Assembly: GCA_964482395.1 (NCBI GenBank) | Contig: CAYZXK010000097.1 | Coordinates: forward strand, 1-24,303 | Length of the DNA: 24,303 bases | Reading direction: 5' to 3' | Source: CAYZXK01 sp964482395 | GTDB lineage: Bacteria > Planctomycetota > Phycisphaerae > UBA1845 > Fen-1342 | Shown here: positions 8,201 through 15,405 of the stretch, in pieces | How positions within the stretch are numbered: the stretch's first letter is position 1 | How the letters are laid out: each line of letters begins with the position of its first letter | Translations under genes and position numbers: made by a program | Notes under the pieces: generated by a model | Seen by the model: the letters and a program-made list of their open reading frames with translations, nothing else | Told to the model about the DNA's origin: nothing | The model's database searches: none

Positions 8201-8892
8201 AAGAGGGATTCGTTCGCGCTGATGCCGACCTGCGAAGCCAGGTGCGACAGGAAATCGTCGCGCTACTGGCCGAAGCCGGACAGTACGATGACGCCTTGGC
8301 CTATTGCGACCGTTGGCTGGCGGACCTGCCTAGCGGGGACCGCGAGGGGCGGATCAGGTTGCTCCGGCTCAAGAGCTACGTGCTCGGCGCGGCCGACCGC
8401 CTGGATGAGCAAGTCCCCCTGCTTGAGGAATTGCTGGCCGCCGAGCCTCAGGATGCGGAGCTGAACAACAACCTGGGTTACACTTGGGCGGATCGCGGGG
8501 AACGGTTGGACCGGGCCCTGGCGATGATCAAGCTGGCGGTGGCCGCCGAGCCGCTCAATGCGGCCTATCTGGACAGCCTCGGTTGGGTGTACTACAAGCG
8601 GGGCGAGTTTGGCCCGGCTCAGCTTTACCTGGCTCGGGCTGTGCGGCTTCAGTCGGGACAGGACCCGGTGGTTTATGACCACCTGGGTGATGCCCAGTAC
8701 CGGCTGGGCGATGCGCAGGCCGCGCGTCAGGCTTGGCAAACCGCGGCTGACCTGCTGGAAAAGGAGCAGCGGCCGGACCAGCCAGCCCGGGAAGTCCGCC
8801 TGCTGGCCGATGTGCGTCGAAAACTGGCCGCCCTGGAGGGGTCCGAGCCGCCTCCGATCGCGCCTACCGCGGACGAGTCGGCGGAGCGTTAG
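5230..8892 (+). CDS. Large TPR-repeat protein with signal peptide, possible lipoprotein
   Basis: A 1,220-residue protein built almost wholly of tetratricopeptide repeats. ATG at 5230 is chosen because GGGGAG (5218-5223) lies six bases upstream and the product then begins with a hydrophobic export signal ending LSAGC. Cys20 may be a lipidation site, but Ser at -3 of the lipobox is not canonical, so ordinary cleavage is possible. Clear helical repeats occur at about 88-190, 470-640 and 715-820, with a charged Gln/Glu-rich helical stretch around 850-920. The last repeats (about 1079-1190: NNLGYTWADRGERLDRAL, then LDSLGWVYYKRGEF) are the form often seen at the C-terminus of exported bacterial TPR proteins. 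TPRs are protein-interaction scaffolds; no enzymatic domain is visible. It is followed 93 bases later by kdsD, so an envelope-related role is possible, but I cannot name the function. Confidence 0.85.
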   Translation: MLTAWMVPVLLLVGQLSAGCGLAGWPVTGGRGPGPEAGICERPRGSASQVVGGQVESGPDRANLPLTRIQPAYPPAPQTKPEPEPSAALRERLAAARQHLAAQRYQAAIAELDAALNLPDGLSYDVLLLLAHAKREVGRGGEARLAVERAILLRPTGREALLLLGRLHREQGRLEEAIACFRSATLAGSSDSDELSASLAWYELGSGLAEGGYWLAAVQALEHFDRAVWEACPELQRRPEVAGILKQHPYGGLQQRVELLGRLGRKEELGRTMQWALSTWPGDPYLERLYVRTLLEAGQAGAAFNFCRDRLTAEVRGTTSQSAQVEQPRLSLLTLAIEAAGQAGQLDQWVSELAEDVARGQGLELSRQLGQRLDAAGQYAQSIRLWRALAAARPTDPNLAWALAGALKESGDLAAALDSLIEFVRHSAQIPASSATGTTEMPPDRLATWMRSFEATDELLRLIGERTVRPDCDFAACTVLAATAAAAGQTELAERLFQTALEKRPDFVLARLAWAHLLLNRCRWEEALEQANQALATVPNLPAAHFLVGEAYAGLDRHEEAEQAYKAAMEGRPDEVSYVLALARHHRRLGNQLAAQRYFQQAWSMDRSLGRAVEELIDSYLESGKLEIARECLRQAEGADLSEDALRRMRTALRFAGAPMQAEHLAELARQFDEHPDDATTGLKLAAGLYLNDRADEALPILERVQIYAPDDERLAYLLARVHLRRLENEAAIRVLEQLVQRYPRRQNALRLLSEAYLADFQPQAAKAVMKRMLGLDMSRQQREELRNRLLAADLEFGQFDQAIRTVDQWIQDEPQADEWVRAKLRVLLAAGQKDAALELAALRLEPITRRTDETRQRLESVRQHLKEHPEDADAQAQAENLERELTGQLDELLERRSEYVWVALRTERYEAAEPRVRAWLTEQPGHRQMLEWLIEVLVAARRGEEALEVIGELVPRTISEVMRAYSWQARAAAAAGRVDQAVARLTGLLEEGFVRADADLRSQVRQEIVALLAEAGQYDDALAYCDRWLADLPSGDREGRIRLLRLKSYVLGAADRLDEQVPLLEELLAAEPQDAELNNNLGYTWADRGERLDRALAMIKLAVAAEPLNAAYLDSLGWVYYKRGEFGPAQLYLARAVRLQSGQDPVVYDHLGDAQYRLGDAQAARQAWQTAADLLEKEQRPDQPAREVRLLADVRRKLAALEGSEPPPIAPTADESAER

Positions 8893-8985
8893 ATCGCGAT
8901 CGCCGCTGCCGACCGGGTCGGGCGGGACTGCAAGGAGTGGTTGACGCGACCGATCGGTGATCGGAAGGTTGAATCACGCGAGCCC

Positions 8986-9981
8986 ATGATTACCCCGCTG
9001 GACATCGCCCGACAAGTAGTAGCCGACGAAGCCGAGGCTCTGCGCCGACTGAGTTCCAGTTTCGGGGAGGACTTCGAGCGGCTGCTGGAGACCGTGCTCC
9101 GGGCCACTCCGCCGATTATTGTCAGCGGCCTGGGCAAAAGTGGGAACATCGCCCAGAAGATCGCGGCATCGCTGACCAGTACGGGCACCCCAGCCACCTT
9201 CATGCACCCGGTGGAGGCTTTGCACGGCGACCTGGGCATCGTTACTCCCGGTCACTGCCTGATCGCTTTGTCACGCAGCGGCAACACCGACGAGATGCTC
9301 CGGTTTGTGGCTCATTTCCGTCGGCTGGGTGGACCGGTGATCGGAATTACGCAGAACGACGGGGGTCGGCTTGGCGAGCTTTGCCAACATCTGATCCGGC
9401 TTCCCGACGTCCCGGAAGCAGGCCCGCTGGCCCTGGCGCCCACGACCAGTTGCGTGATGATGCTGGCTGCCGGTGACGCCCTGGCCATGGCTCTGCTTCA
9501 CAAGCGGGGCTTCAGCGCCGAGGATTTCGCCCAGTACCACCCCGAGGGCCCCTTGGGGCGCCGGCTGCTGCTGCGAGCCGGGGATCTGATGCATGCCGGC
9601 GACGCCCTGCCAGTCGTGGGTGCCGACCAGTCTTTCGATCAACTGATCATGGAAATGACCCGCAAGCAGTTGGGATTGGCCCTGATCGTCGAACCCGATG
9701 GCCGCCTGCTAGGCACCTTCACCGATGGCGACTTGCGGCGGGTCTTCGAGCGGGTGAGCAACCCCCGAACGCTTACTGCTCGGGCGGCCCATTCCAAGAG
9801 CCGCCGACCTTCGGCCGCCCCTCCAGTTCCCGTTTCCAGCGTCGGCCCCTCACACCTGGCCGTGGACTGCCTGCGGATAATGCGTCAGGCCCAAATCACC
9901 AGCCTGGTGGTCACCGACCAGGGTGGCAAGCCGATCGGTCTGCTGCGTCTGATGGACCTTCTGGAGGCCGGGCTGGGCTAG
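8986..9981 (+). CDS. kdsD: Arabinose-5-phosphate isomerase (KdsD/KpsF/GutQ family)
   Basis: This enzyme interconverts ribulose-5-phosphate and arabinose-5-phosphate, the first step toward KDO for surface polysaccharide. ATG at 8986 gives 331 residues, close to E. coli KdsD (328). A TTG at 8941 is in frame but its AAGGAG lies only three bases away; neither start is decisive. The SIS domain has the full signature: SGLGKSG (47-53), the TSTGTPATFMHPVEALHGDLG segment (64-84), ALSRSGNTDE (94-103), ALAPTTSC and YHPEGPLGRR. The C-terminal half should hold two CBS motifs. The first is recognisable (DLMHAGDALPVV through TFTDGDLRRVFE), while the linker before the second is Ser/Ala/Pro-rich and lacks the usual VMT-P motif, though GLLRLMDLLEAG closes it. 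Allosteric regulation by the CBS pair may therefore differ. A terminator follows at 10026-10049, so this ends the unit begun by the TPR gene. Confidence 0.92.
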   Translation: MITPLDIARQVVADEAEALRRLSSSFGEDFERLLETVLRATPPIIVSGLGKSGNIAQKIAASLTSTGTPATFMHPVEALHGDLGIVTPGHCLIALSRSGNTDEMLRFVAHFRRLGGPVIGITQNDGGRLGELCQHLIRLPDVPEAGPLALAPTTSCVMMLAAGDALAMALLHKRGFSAEDFAQYHPEGPLGRRLLLRAGDLMHAGDALPVVGADQSFDQLIMEMTRKQLGLALIVEPDGRLLGTFTDGDLRRVFERVSNPRTLTARAAHSKSRRPSAAPPVPVSSVGPSHLAVDCLRIMRQAQITSLVVTDQGGKPIGLLRLMDLLEAGLG

Positions 9982-10025
9982 GCTTCGGCCGGTAACCAGA
10001 GGCGCCTGGGCCCGATAACCGCTCG

Positions 10026-10049
10026 CCGGCCGCTGCGGCCCGGGTTTTT
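10026..10049 (+). terminator. Rho-independent terminator after kdsD
   Basis: GGCCG (10028-10032) pairs with CGGCC (10036-10040) around a CTG loop, and flanking CC (10026-10027) can pair with GG (10042-10043) across a one-base bulge. It is followed at once by GTTTTT (10044-10049). It lies 45 bases after the kdsD stop and separates that unit from the fapA unit. Confidence 0.7.
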
Positions 10050-10070
10050 GCCGACAACTTCTCCTGCGCA

Positions 10071-10102
10071 TATCCAATACTAGCTTACAGGTATCCGATA
10101 CT
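10071..10102 (+). repeat. Direct repeat TATCCRATACT with 21-base period
   Basis: TATCCAATACT (10071-10081) and TATCCGATACT (10092-10102) differ at one base, and their starts are exactly 21 bases apart, about two helical turns. They lie in an AT-richer patch between the kdsD terminator and fapA, 54-85 bases before the fapA start, where a promoter is expected. They could be a tandem operator for a regulator binding one face of the DNA. No good sigma-70 pair is visible beside them. Confidence 0.4.
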
Positions 10103-10155
10103 GCATCCGTGGTGTCGTCGCCCGACTGGGACTTTAGCCTGTCGGAAAGCAGAGC

Positions 10156-11724
10156 GTGCCCGATAACCGTCACAACCCCCCCCGGCGTGTAACGGTCACG
10201 GTGGCTGACGATCGGCTGTCAGCCTGGATCCGGCTCCGGGAGCCTCCTTCTACCGGGTTCATCCCGCCGACGGTGGATGAGGTCCTGGCGGCAATCGACC
10301 AGGCCCGGGTCGCGATAACTGACACGGTGCGTCAGCGGGCCGAACAGTGGGTGGAACTCTGCGCCGGATTCACACCCGGAACCCAGGTGCCGCCGGAACT
10401 GGCGGGTGAGTTCTTGATCGCGGAGGGCCGGGCACCGGTGGAGGCCGAGGATGGCTTTCTGGAATGGGCACCCGAGCTGGCCGCTTCCCAGAACCAACCC
10501 GGCGATGCCGAGCGAGTCGACTACTTCGCGCGCAGCCGGATTTTGACCGTCGCGGCCGGTGCGACTTTGGGGCGGCTGGTCGCGCCCAAGGACGGGCAGC
10601 CCGGGGTAGATGTCTTCGGCCACCCACGTCCGCCCCGCAAACCCAAGGGCTTGCCGCTGAAACTCGGTCCCGGAGCGCGGCTGGCCGGCGACGGCTCAGA
10701 TTTGGTCGTGGCCGAACGGGCTGGGCGGGTGCAGGTACAGGGCGGGCAAGTTCGAGTTGAAGACCTGCTGGTTATCACCGGGGATGTCGATTTCAACTCC
10801 GGCAGTGTGGATGCCTGCGTGGACGTCAAGGTCCATGGCACCGTGCGGACCAATTTCAAGGTGCGAACCACCAAGTCCCTCCACGTGGACCGGGTTATCG
10901 AAGCGGCCCAGGTGGAGGTGGGTGAGAACCTCATGGTCGGAGGCGGAATCTTCGGACAAGGCCGTCAGGTCCTGGTGCAGGTCGGCGGCAGCCTTACTAC
11001 CCACCTGATCAACGAGGCCCGGGTCCGAACCGGCGGCGACCTTCGCTTCAAGACCGAGATTCTCAACAGCCGCGTGCACGTGGAGGGTCGCCTGATCGGC
11101 GAGCACGGAACCATCATCGGGGGTGACGTCTACGCGCGGGAAGGCATCGTGGTTCGCGTGATCGGGAGCGAGGCTTATGTCTCCACCAATATTGCCGTCG
11201 GCCGGCACGTGAACACCCTGCGTCGGGCTGCCCAACTCGGCCAGCAGATCGAGGTTCTGGCCCAGTCCGCCGCCCACATCCGCCAGACCGTGCAGCCTCT
11301 GATGGCCAACCTCAAGCGGCTGGGACCCGCCCAGCGCGAACGAGCCACCGAGCTACTGTGCAAGGCGGACGAGATCGAGACCCAGGCCGAAGAGCTGCGT
11401 GCCCAGGTGACCAAGCTGATGGAAGATGGTGCTCCGCGCGGCGCGCCGCACATCGTGATCAGCGAAATCGCTCAGCCCGGAACCCGGATCATCTTTAACG
11501 GACTTCAGACCCGGATCGCTCATCCGTTGCATGGACCGGTCAGGATCGAGCTTCGGAAGGTCAACGACGCTACTGAAATCGTGGCGGTGAATCAGCGGAC
11601 GGGATCGGTTACCGTCCTGCCCAGTTGCGATGTCGACCTGAGCGCGCTGCCGCCCGACGAATCTACCCCGACAGGAAAAAAAGATGAACGCAAGCAACCC
11701 AGCCCTAGCCCACACCCGGCCTGA
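10156..11724 (+). CDS. fapA: FapA / DUF342 family protein
   Basis: A 522-residue DUF342 (FapA) protein. The N-terminal third is mixed alpha/beta. At about 209-350 it shows the family's right-handed beta-helix repeats: successive Val/Gly-rich rungs such as GDVDFNSGSV, VKVHGTVRT, VEVGENLMVGGGI and VHVEGRLIG. A coiled-coil helix follows at about 352-422 with heptad-like Leu/Ala spacing, then a short beta region and a Lys/Pro-rich tail. FapA proteins are linked in several bacteria to flagellar assembly, polar localisation or signalling; the biochemical function is unresolved. GTG at 10156 has only a weak ribosome-binding site (GGA at 10144); an in-frame GTG at 10201 is an alternative. A run of eight C (10176-10183) lies within codons 7-10. 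It leads the chemosensory cluster, and its end overlaps the CheX-like gene by 41 bases, implying coupled translation. Confidence 0.85.
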   Translation: MPDNRHNPPRRVTVTVADDRLSAWIRLREPPSTGFIPPTVDEVLAAIDQARVAITDTVRQRAEQWVELCAGFTPGTQVPPELAGEFLIAEGRAPVEAEDGFLEWAPELAASQNQPGDAERVDYFARSRILTVAAGATLGRLVAPKDGQPGVDVFGHPRPPRKPKGLPLKLGPGARLAGDGSDLVVAERAGRVQVQGGQVRVEDLLVITGDVDFNSGSVDACVDVKVHGTVRTNFKVRTTKSLHVDRVIEAAQVEVGENLMVGGGIFGQGRQVLVQVGGSLTTHLINEARVRTGGDLRFKTEILNSRVHVEGRLIGEHGTIIGGDVYAREGIVVRVIGSEAYVSTNIAVGRHVNTLRRAAQLGQQIEVLAQSAAHIRQTVQPLMANLKRLGPAQRERATELLCKADEIETQAEELRAQVTKLMEDGAPRGAPHIVISEIAQPGTRIIFNGLQTRIAHPLHGPVRIELRKVNDATEIVAVNQRTGSVTVLPSCDVDLSALPPDESTPTGKKDERKQPSPSPHPA

Positions 11725-12151
11725 TCTGGGCAGTGTGGTGACCGAGGTACTCGGCGAGCTGGCCTTCATGCTCACTGATGAACAGCCCCCCGAGCAGTGG
11801 CCGGGGACCACCTGGCTGCAAGGGGAGATCGCTTATCGGGGACCGGTTTCCGGCCGGTTGCGCTGCTGGTGCACCCGGGAGCTGGCCGCCCGGCTGGCCG
11901 CCAACCTGCTGGGAATCGAAGCCCAGCAGGACGAGGCCCAGATTCGGGCTCCGGACGCGGTCCGCGAGTTCATGAACGTTCTGTGCGGGCAACTCATCAC
12001 CCGCTGGTACGGCCGGCAGATGGTCTTGAATCTGGCCATTCCCACCGTGCGGGAGTGTTTCCAGTCGCCGCCGATCCACCCCCAGGCCTCGGATGCCTGC
12101 CAATTATCGGTCGAAGGAGAGCCGTTGCTCTGCCTGCATGAGCAAGAGTAG
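11684..12151 (+). CDS. cheX: CheX-like chemotaxis phosphatase
   Basis: A 155-residue protein of the CheC/CheX/FliY phosphatase fold, whose members dephosphorylate CheY-P. The key phosphatase signature ExxN is present in the expected helix: Glu95 and Asn98 in AVREFMNVLCGQL, followed by a conserved Gly. An N-terminal helix with LGELAFML and the RCWCTRELAARLAANLLG segment fit the first half of the fold. There is one clear ExxN, which suits CheX (one site per subunit) better than CheC (two). ATG at 11684 has AGGA at 11673-11676 seven bases upstream and overlaps the end of fapA by 41 bases. A run of seven A (11676-11682) lies just before the start. No CheY is encoded nearby, so its substrate may be the CheB receiver or a response regulator elsewhere. 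The family call is made by eye and is moderately firm. Confidence 0.75.
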   Translation: MNASNPALAHTRPDLGSVVTEVLGELAFMLTDEQPPEQWPGTTWLQGEIAYRGPVSGRLRCWCTRELAARLAANLLGIEAQQDEAQIRAPDAVREFMNVLCGQLITRWYGRQMVLNLAIPTVRECFQSPPIHPQASDACQLSVEGEPLLCLHEQE

Positions 12152-12171
12152 CCCAGGAGCGGGACGGGACC

Positions 12172-13038
12172 ATGGCCGACCAAACAGCGCCGGCGTGGGT
12201 GCATGCGGAAATCGAGCTGACTCCCAAGGAGTACGAGCTGCTGCGGGCTCTGATCTACGCCCGGAGCGGAATCAACCTGGGCCCGCACAAGCAGCAACTG
12301 CTTCGAGCCCGGCTGGGCAAACGCTTGCGCAGCGGTCGGTTCACCTCCTACCGGGCCTACTACGAGTTCGTGCGAAACGACCCCACCGGACGGGAGCTCA
12401 GCGCCCTGATCGATGCCGTCTCCACCAACACGACCCATTTGTTTCGGGAGCGCCAGCATTTCGATTTCCTGGCCCAGTCCCTGAAAGCCAGGTTGGAAGA
12501 CCGGCGCTGGTGCGCCGCCAACCAGCCCCTGCGCATCTGGAGCGCGGGCTGCTCCAGCGGCGAAGAACCGTACTCGATCGCCATGACCGTGGATGACGTG
12601 GTCGGCTCCAAGCTGGAGTGGAAAATCCTGGCCACCGACATCTCCACCCGCATGCTGGAACGGGCCAGAGCCGGACTGTATGAGGTCCACCGGCTGGGAA
12701 CCGTGCCGGCCGGTTTCCGACAGCGTTACTTCATTCGCAGCCCAGCCAACGGCCCGACATCCGTCGAGGTCATTCCGCGACTGAAAAAACACATCACCTT
12801 CTCCTACCTCAACCTGATGGCGGAACGGTTCCCGTTCACGCACGGGTTCCATTACATCTTTTGCCGGAACGTGATGATTTACTTCGACCGGCTGACCCAG
12901 GAACGTGTGATCGCGAAGTTCACCGCCCATCTCCGACCCGGAGGGTATCTGATAGTCGGACACTCCGAGAGTCTGCATGGCCTCCAGCACTCGCTCCAGT
13001 ATGTGCAGCCGACCGTTTACCGGAGACCCGGCTCATGA
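12172..13038 (+). CDS. cheR: Chemoreceptor glutamate methyltransferase CheR
   Basis: CheR transfers methyl groups from S-adenosylmethionine to glutamates of chemoreceptors, raising kinase output during adaptation. The 288 residues match the family length (286 in E. coli). The N-terminal helical domain (about 15-80) holds a basic segment RARLGKRLRSG that in CheR faces the receptor. It is followed by STNTTHLFRE, SAM-binding motif I in IWSAGCSSGEEPYS, ILATDIS (acidic SAM ligand) and FHYIFCRNVMIYFD. There is no C-terminal NWETF-binding extension and no TPR domain. ATG at 12172 follows AGGAG at 12155-12159. Its stop overlaps the cheB start as ATGA at 13035-13038, so the two opposing adaptation enzymes are translationally coupled. 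Confidence 0.96.
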   Translation: MADQTAPAWVHAEIELTPKEYELLRALIYARSGINLGPHKQQLLRARLGKRLRSGRFTSYRAYYEFVRNDPTGRELSALIDAVSTNTTHLFRERQHFDFLAQSLKARLEDRRWCAANQPLRIWSAGCSSGEEPYSIAMTVDDVVGSKLEWKILATDISTRMLERARAGLYEVHRLGTVPAGFRQRYFIRSPANGPTSVEVIPRLKKHITFSYLNLMAERFPFTHGFHYIFCRNVMIYFDRLTQERVIAKFTAHLRPGGYLIVGHSESLHGLQHSLQYVQPTVYRRPGS

Positions 13039-14177
13039 CCGCCCGGCCGTCCGGCCCGATTCGCGCCCTGATCGTGGACGACTGCGGGCCGTGGGCCCGA
13101 AGCCTGACCGCGGAACTGGAGCAGGCCGGGGATATACACGCGGTCTGTATCGAGGGCGAGCTGGGCCAGTTGCGCGCCCAGCTTCTGCAATTCCATCCCG
13201 AAGTCATCGTCTTGGATCTTGGACTGCGGCAGGCCAGCCCCCTGGAGCTGCTGTCCAAGTTGCGAGCCTACTACCCGGTCCCGGTCATCGTGTCCGCCTC
13301 CGCCGACCAGGCCGCACGGGCCATCCAGGCCATGCAACGCGGTGCGCTGGAGGCGGTGCGCAAGCCGGACCATGGGACCCAGGACCTCCTCCGAGCCTTC
13401 GCTTCCGGACTGGCCGCGAAAATCCGCCTCGCGGCCTGTATGGCTCGACCGGTGCCACTGAGACCCCAAGGGGCGGCTCGGCTTTCCTCCTTCCGTGCGG
13501 CTGGACTCGAGCCGGGCGACTACCTGGTCGCCATCGGGGCCTCCACCGGCGGCACCAACGCCATCGAGACCCTGCTTCGACGGGTGCCCGCGGACTGGCC
13601 TCCCACGGTCATGGTGCAGCACATGCCCGCGGGTTTCACCGGTTCCTTTGCCGGGCGGTTGAACAGCCTCAGTGCCATCCAGGTCCGTGAAGCTGAGGAG
13701 GGGCAGGTAGTGCGGCCCGGTCAGGCGGTCATTGCCCGCGGCGATACGCATCTGGTCGTTCGACGGGCCGGCCGCCAGTGGTGTGTCCGCTACACGGACC
13801 AGCGTTTGGTGAACTGCCACTGTCCTAGCGTCGATGTACTGATGGACTCGGTGGCTACGGCGGCCGGTGCGCGAGGCGTCGGCATCTTGCTGACCGGCAT
13901 GGGTGAGGACGGGGCCCGGGGCCTGTTGAAAATGCGCCAGGCCGGAGCGATAACCATGGCCCAGGATCAGGCCTCGTGCGTGGTCTACGGAATGCCCAAG
14001 GCGGCAGTCGAAATGGGGGCTGTGGCCGTGACCGCCCCGCCGCAGGACATGCCGGCCTTGGTTCTCCAGGCACTGGTGCAGCGCGGACCCCAATCCGCGC
14101 GCCCCCCGGGCTACCCATGGGCAAAGCCGGGCCGAATAACCCCCGACCCGATTCCACCAGCTCCGCGAGTCGGGTAG
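13035..14177 (+). CDS. cheB: Chemoreceptor methylesterase/deamidase CheB
   Basis: CheB removes methyl groups from chemoreceptors and deamidates glutamines, opposing CheR; phosphorylation of its receiver activates it. The 380-residue product has a receiver (about 8-115) with the acidic VDD pair, phospho-acceptor Asp61 in IVLDLG, Ser in place of Thr in VIVSAS, and the conserved Lys in RKPD. The esterase domain has Ser170 (GASTGG), His196 (VQHMP) and Asp292 (GMGEDG). These are each six residues beyond Ser164, His190 and Asp286 of Salmonella/E. coli CheB, so the triad spacing is identical. ATG at 13035 is chosen because it overlaps the cheR stop and starts right before the receiver; the frame is open further upstream only inside cheR. 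The last 40 residues are Pro/Arg-rich and variable. No CheA is encoded here to phosphorylate it. Confidence 0.96.
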   Translation: MTARPSGPIRALIVDDCGPWARSLTAELEQAGDIHAVCIEGELGQLRAQLLQFHPEVIVLDLGLRQASPLELLSKLRAYYPVPVIVSASADQAARAIQAMQRGALEAVRKPDHGTQDLLRAFASGLAAKIRLAACMARPVPLRPQGAARLSSFRAAGLEPGDYLVAIGASTGGTNAIETLLRRVPADWPPTVMVQHMPAGFTGSFAGRLNSLSAIQVREAEEGQVVRPGQAVIARGDTHLVVRRAGRQWCVRYTDQRLVNCHCPSVDVLMDSVATAAGARGVGILLTGMGEDGARGLLKMRQAGAITMAQDQASCVVYGMPKAAVEMGAVAVTAPPQDMPALVLQALVQRGPQSARPPGYPWAKPGRITPDPIPPAPRVG

Positions 14178-14187
14178 TTTGAATGCC

Positions 14188-15405
14188 ATGCTCCAGCGCG
14201 AAGTCTCTACCGTTGGCCAGCCGACGCCGGCCGAGCCGGCCGCTGAGCCGACCCGCCTGCGCCTGTGCATCATTGTCGCTGCGCCGTCCTCGATCGAGGT
14301 GATCTATCGCGGGCGCCTGGAATACCTGCGCGAGCAGGGCTTCGACGTCACCGTAGTATGTTCACCTTCCGACCGGGACGATGCCATCCGGGCTCGGGGC
14401 GTCCGCTTGTATACCGCGCCACTGACGCGGGCCATTACGCCATGGAAGGACTTGCACGCCTTGTGGCGGATCTGGCGGCTCCTGCGACGCGAACGGTTCG
14501 ATTTGGTGGAGGTGGGGTTTCCCAAATCGGCCCTGATCGGTTCGCTGGCGGCGTGGTTGGCCCGCGTCCAATGCACCATCCACATGCTGCACGGCCTGGC
14601 TTACGAGAACACTCGCGGCCTGCTTTTTCACCTGCTGCGCCTGTCGACCATCGTTCCTTGCCACTTGGCGGACGTTACCATCAGCGTTTCACCATCGGTC
14701 CGTCACCGGGCTCGGGCTGACCGGGTATGCCGTGACGACCGGATCATGGTGCTGGGCAGCGGGAGCTTCGGAGGAGTGGACCTGGAGCAGTTCTCGCCTG
14801 CCCGTCGTCATTTGGGCTGCTCGGTACGGACTGGCTTGGCTATCGGACCGGACCAGGTCGTGGTGGGGTACGGGGGCCGCCTTACCCGCCCCAAAGGTGT
14901 CGTCGAGCTGGTGACCGCGTTCCGCCAGGCCAGCAAGTCGATGCCCAATCTCGTGCTGCTACTGGTTGGCGACTACGAGGCTCGAGAGCGTCCGCCGGCC
15001 GAGGTCATCCAGTTTGTGGCCAACAGCCCGATGGTTCGCCATGTGGGCTGGCAGACCGACCCGGTGCCCTATTACGCAGCCATGGACGTGTTGGTTTTGC
15101 CCAGCCACCGCGAGGGCATGCCCACCGTGCTCTTGGAGGCGGCCGCCATGGGCCTGCCGACCATCGCCAGCGATGCGACTGGCTGCCGCGACGGCATGGT
15201 CGCCGGTCAGACCGGCCTTCAGTTTCCAGTTGGCGACGTGGCCACGCTACGGGACTGCATATTGAAACTGGCCGGCGATCCCGAACTGCGTCGTCGTATG
15301 GGCCAGGCCGGCCGACGCTGGGTCGCGGAACATTTCGATCATCGGCGGGTCTGGAAGCTGTACGCCGACGAATATCGCAGACGGGCACTTCAGGCCCGGC
15401 GTTGA
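14188..15405 (+). CDS. GT4-family glycosyltransferase
   Basis: A 405-residue retaining glycosyltransferase of the GT-B fold, family 4 (Glycos_transf_1). The N-terminal Rossmann half has LCIIVAAPSSIEVIYRGRLE and TVVCSPSDRD. The C-terminal donor-binding half begins near VVVGYGGRLTRPKGVVEL and contains LLLVGDYE, VRHVGWQTDPVPYYAAMDVL and the EX7E motif (Glu309 and Glu317 in HREGMPTVLLEAAAMG), which binds the nucleotide sugar. Donor and acceptor cannot be told from sequence. There is no export signal, so it acts in the cytoplasm or at the inner membrane face, most likely in surface polysaccharide synthesis. It starts ten bases after cheB and has almost no ribosome-binding site, which suggests coupling to cheB. 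TTG at 14179 is an in-frame alternative. A link to the chemosensory genes is only positional. Confidence 0.88.
   Translation: MLQREVSTVGQPTPAEPAAEPTRLRLCIIVAAPSSIEVIYRGRLEYLREQGFDVTVVCSPSDRDDAIRARGVRLYTAPLTRAITPWKDLHALWRIWRLLRRERFDLVEVGFPKSALIGSLAAWLARVQCTIHMLHGLAYENTRGLLFHLLRLSTIVPCHLADVTISVSPSVRHRARADRVCRDDRIMVLGSGSFGGVDLEQFSPARRHLGCSVRTGLAIGPDQVVVGYGGRLTRPKGVVELVTAFRQASKSMPNLVLLLVGDYEARERPPAEVIQFVANSPMVRHVGWQTDPVPYYAAMDVLVLPSHREGMPTVLLEAAAMGLPTIASDATGCRDGMVAGQTGLQFPVGDVATLRDCILKLAGDPELRRRMGQAGRRWVAEHFDHRRVWKLYADEYRRRALQARR

Noticed and set aside
10010..10169. Twelve-base repeat GCCCGATAACCG at 10010-10021 and 10158-10169
   Set aside because: It resembles part of a sigma-28 -10 box, but no -35 partner is present at either copy and the second copy overlaps the fapA start codon region, so I treat it as chance.
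12861..13034. Upstream extension of cheB inside cheR
   Set aside because: The frame is open there only because it overlaps cheR out of frame; the receiver domain and the ATGA overlap fix the start at 13035.
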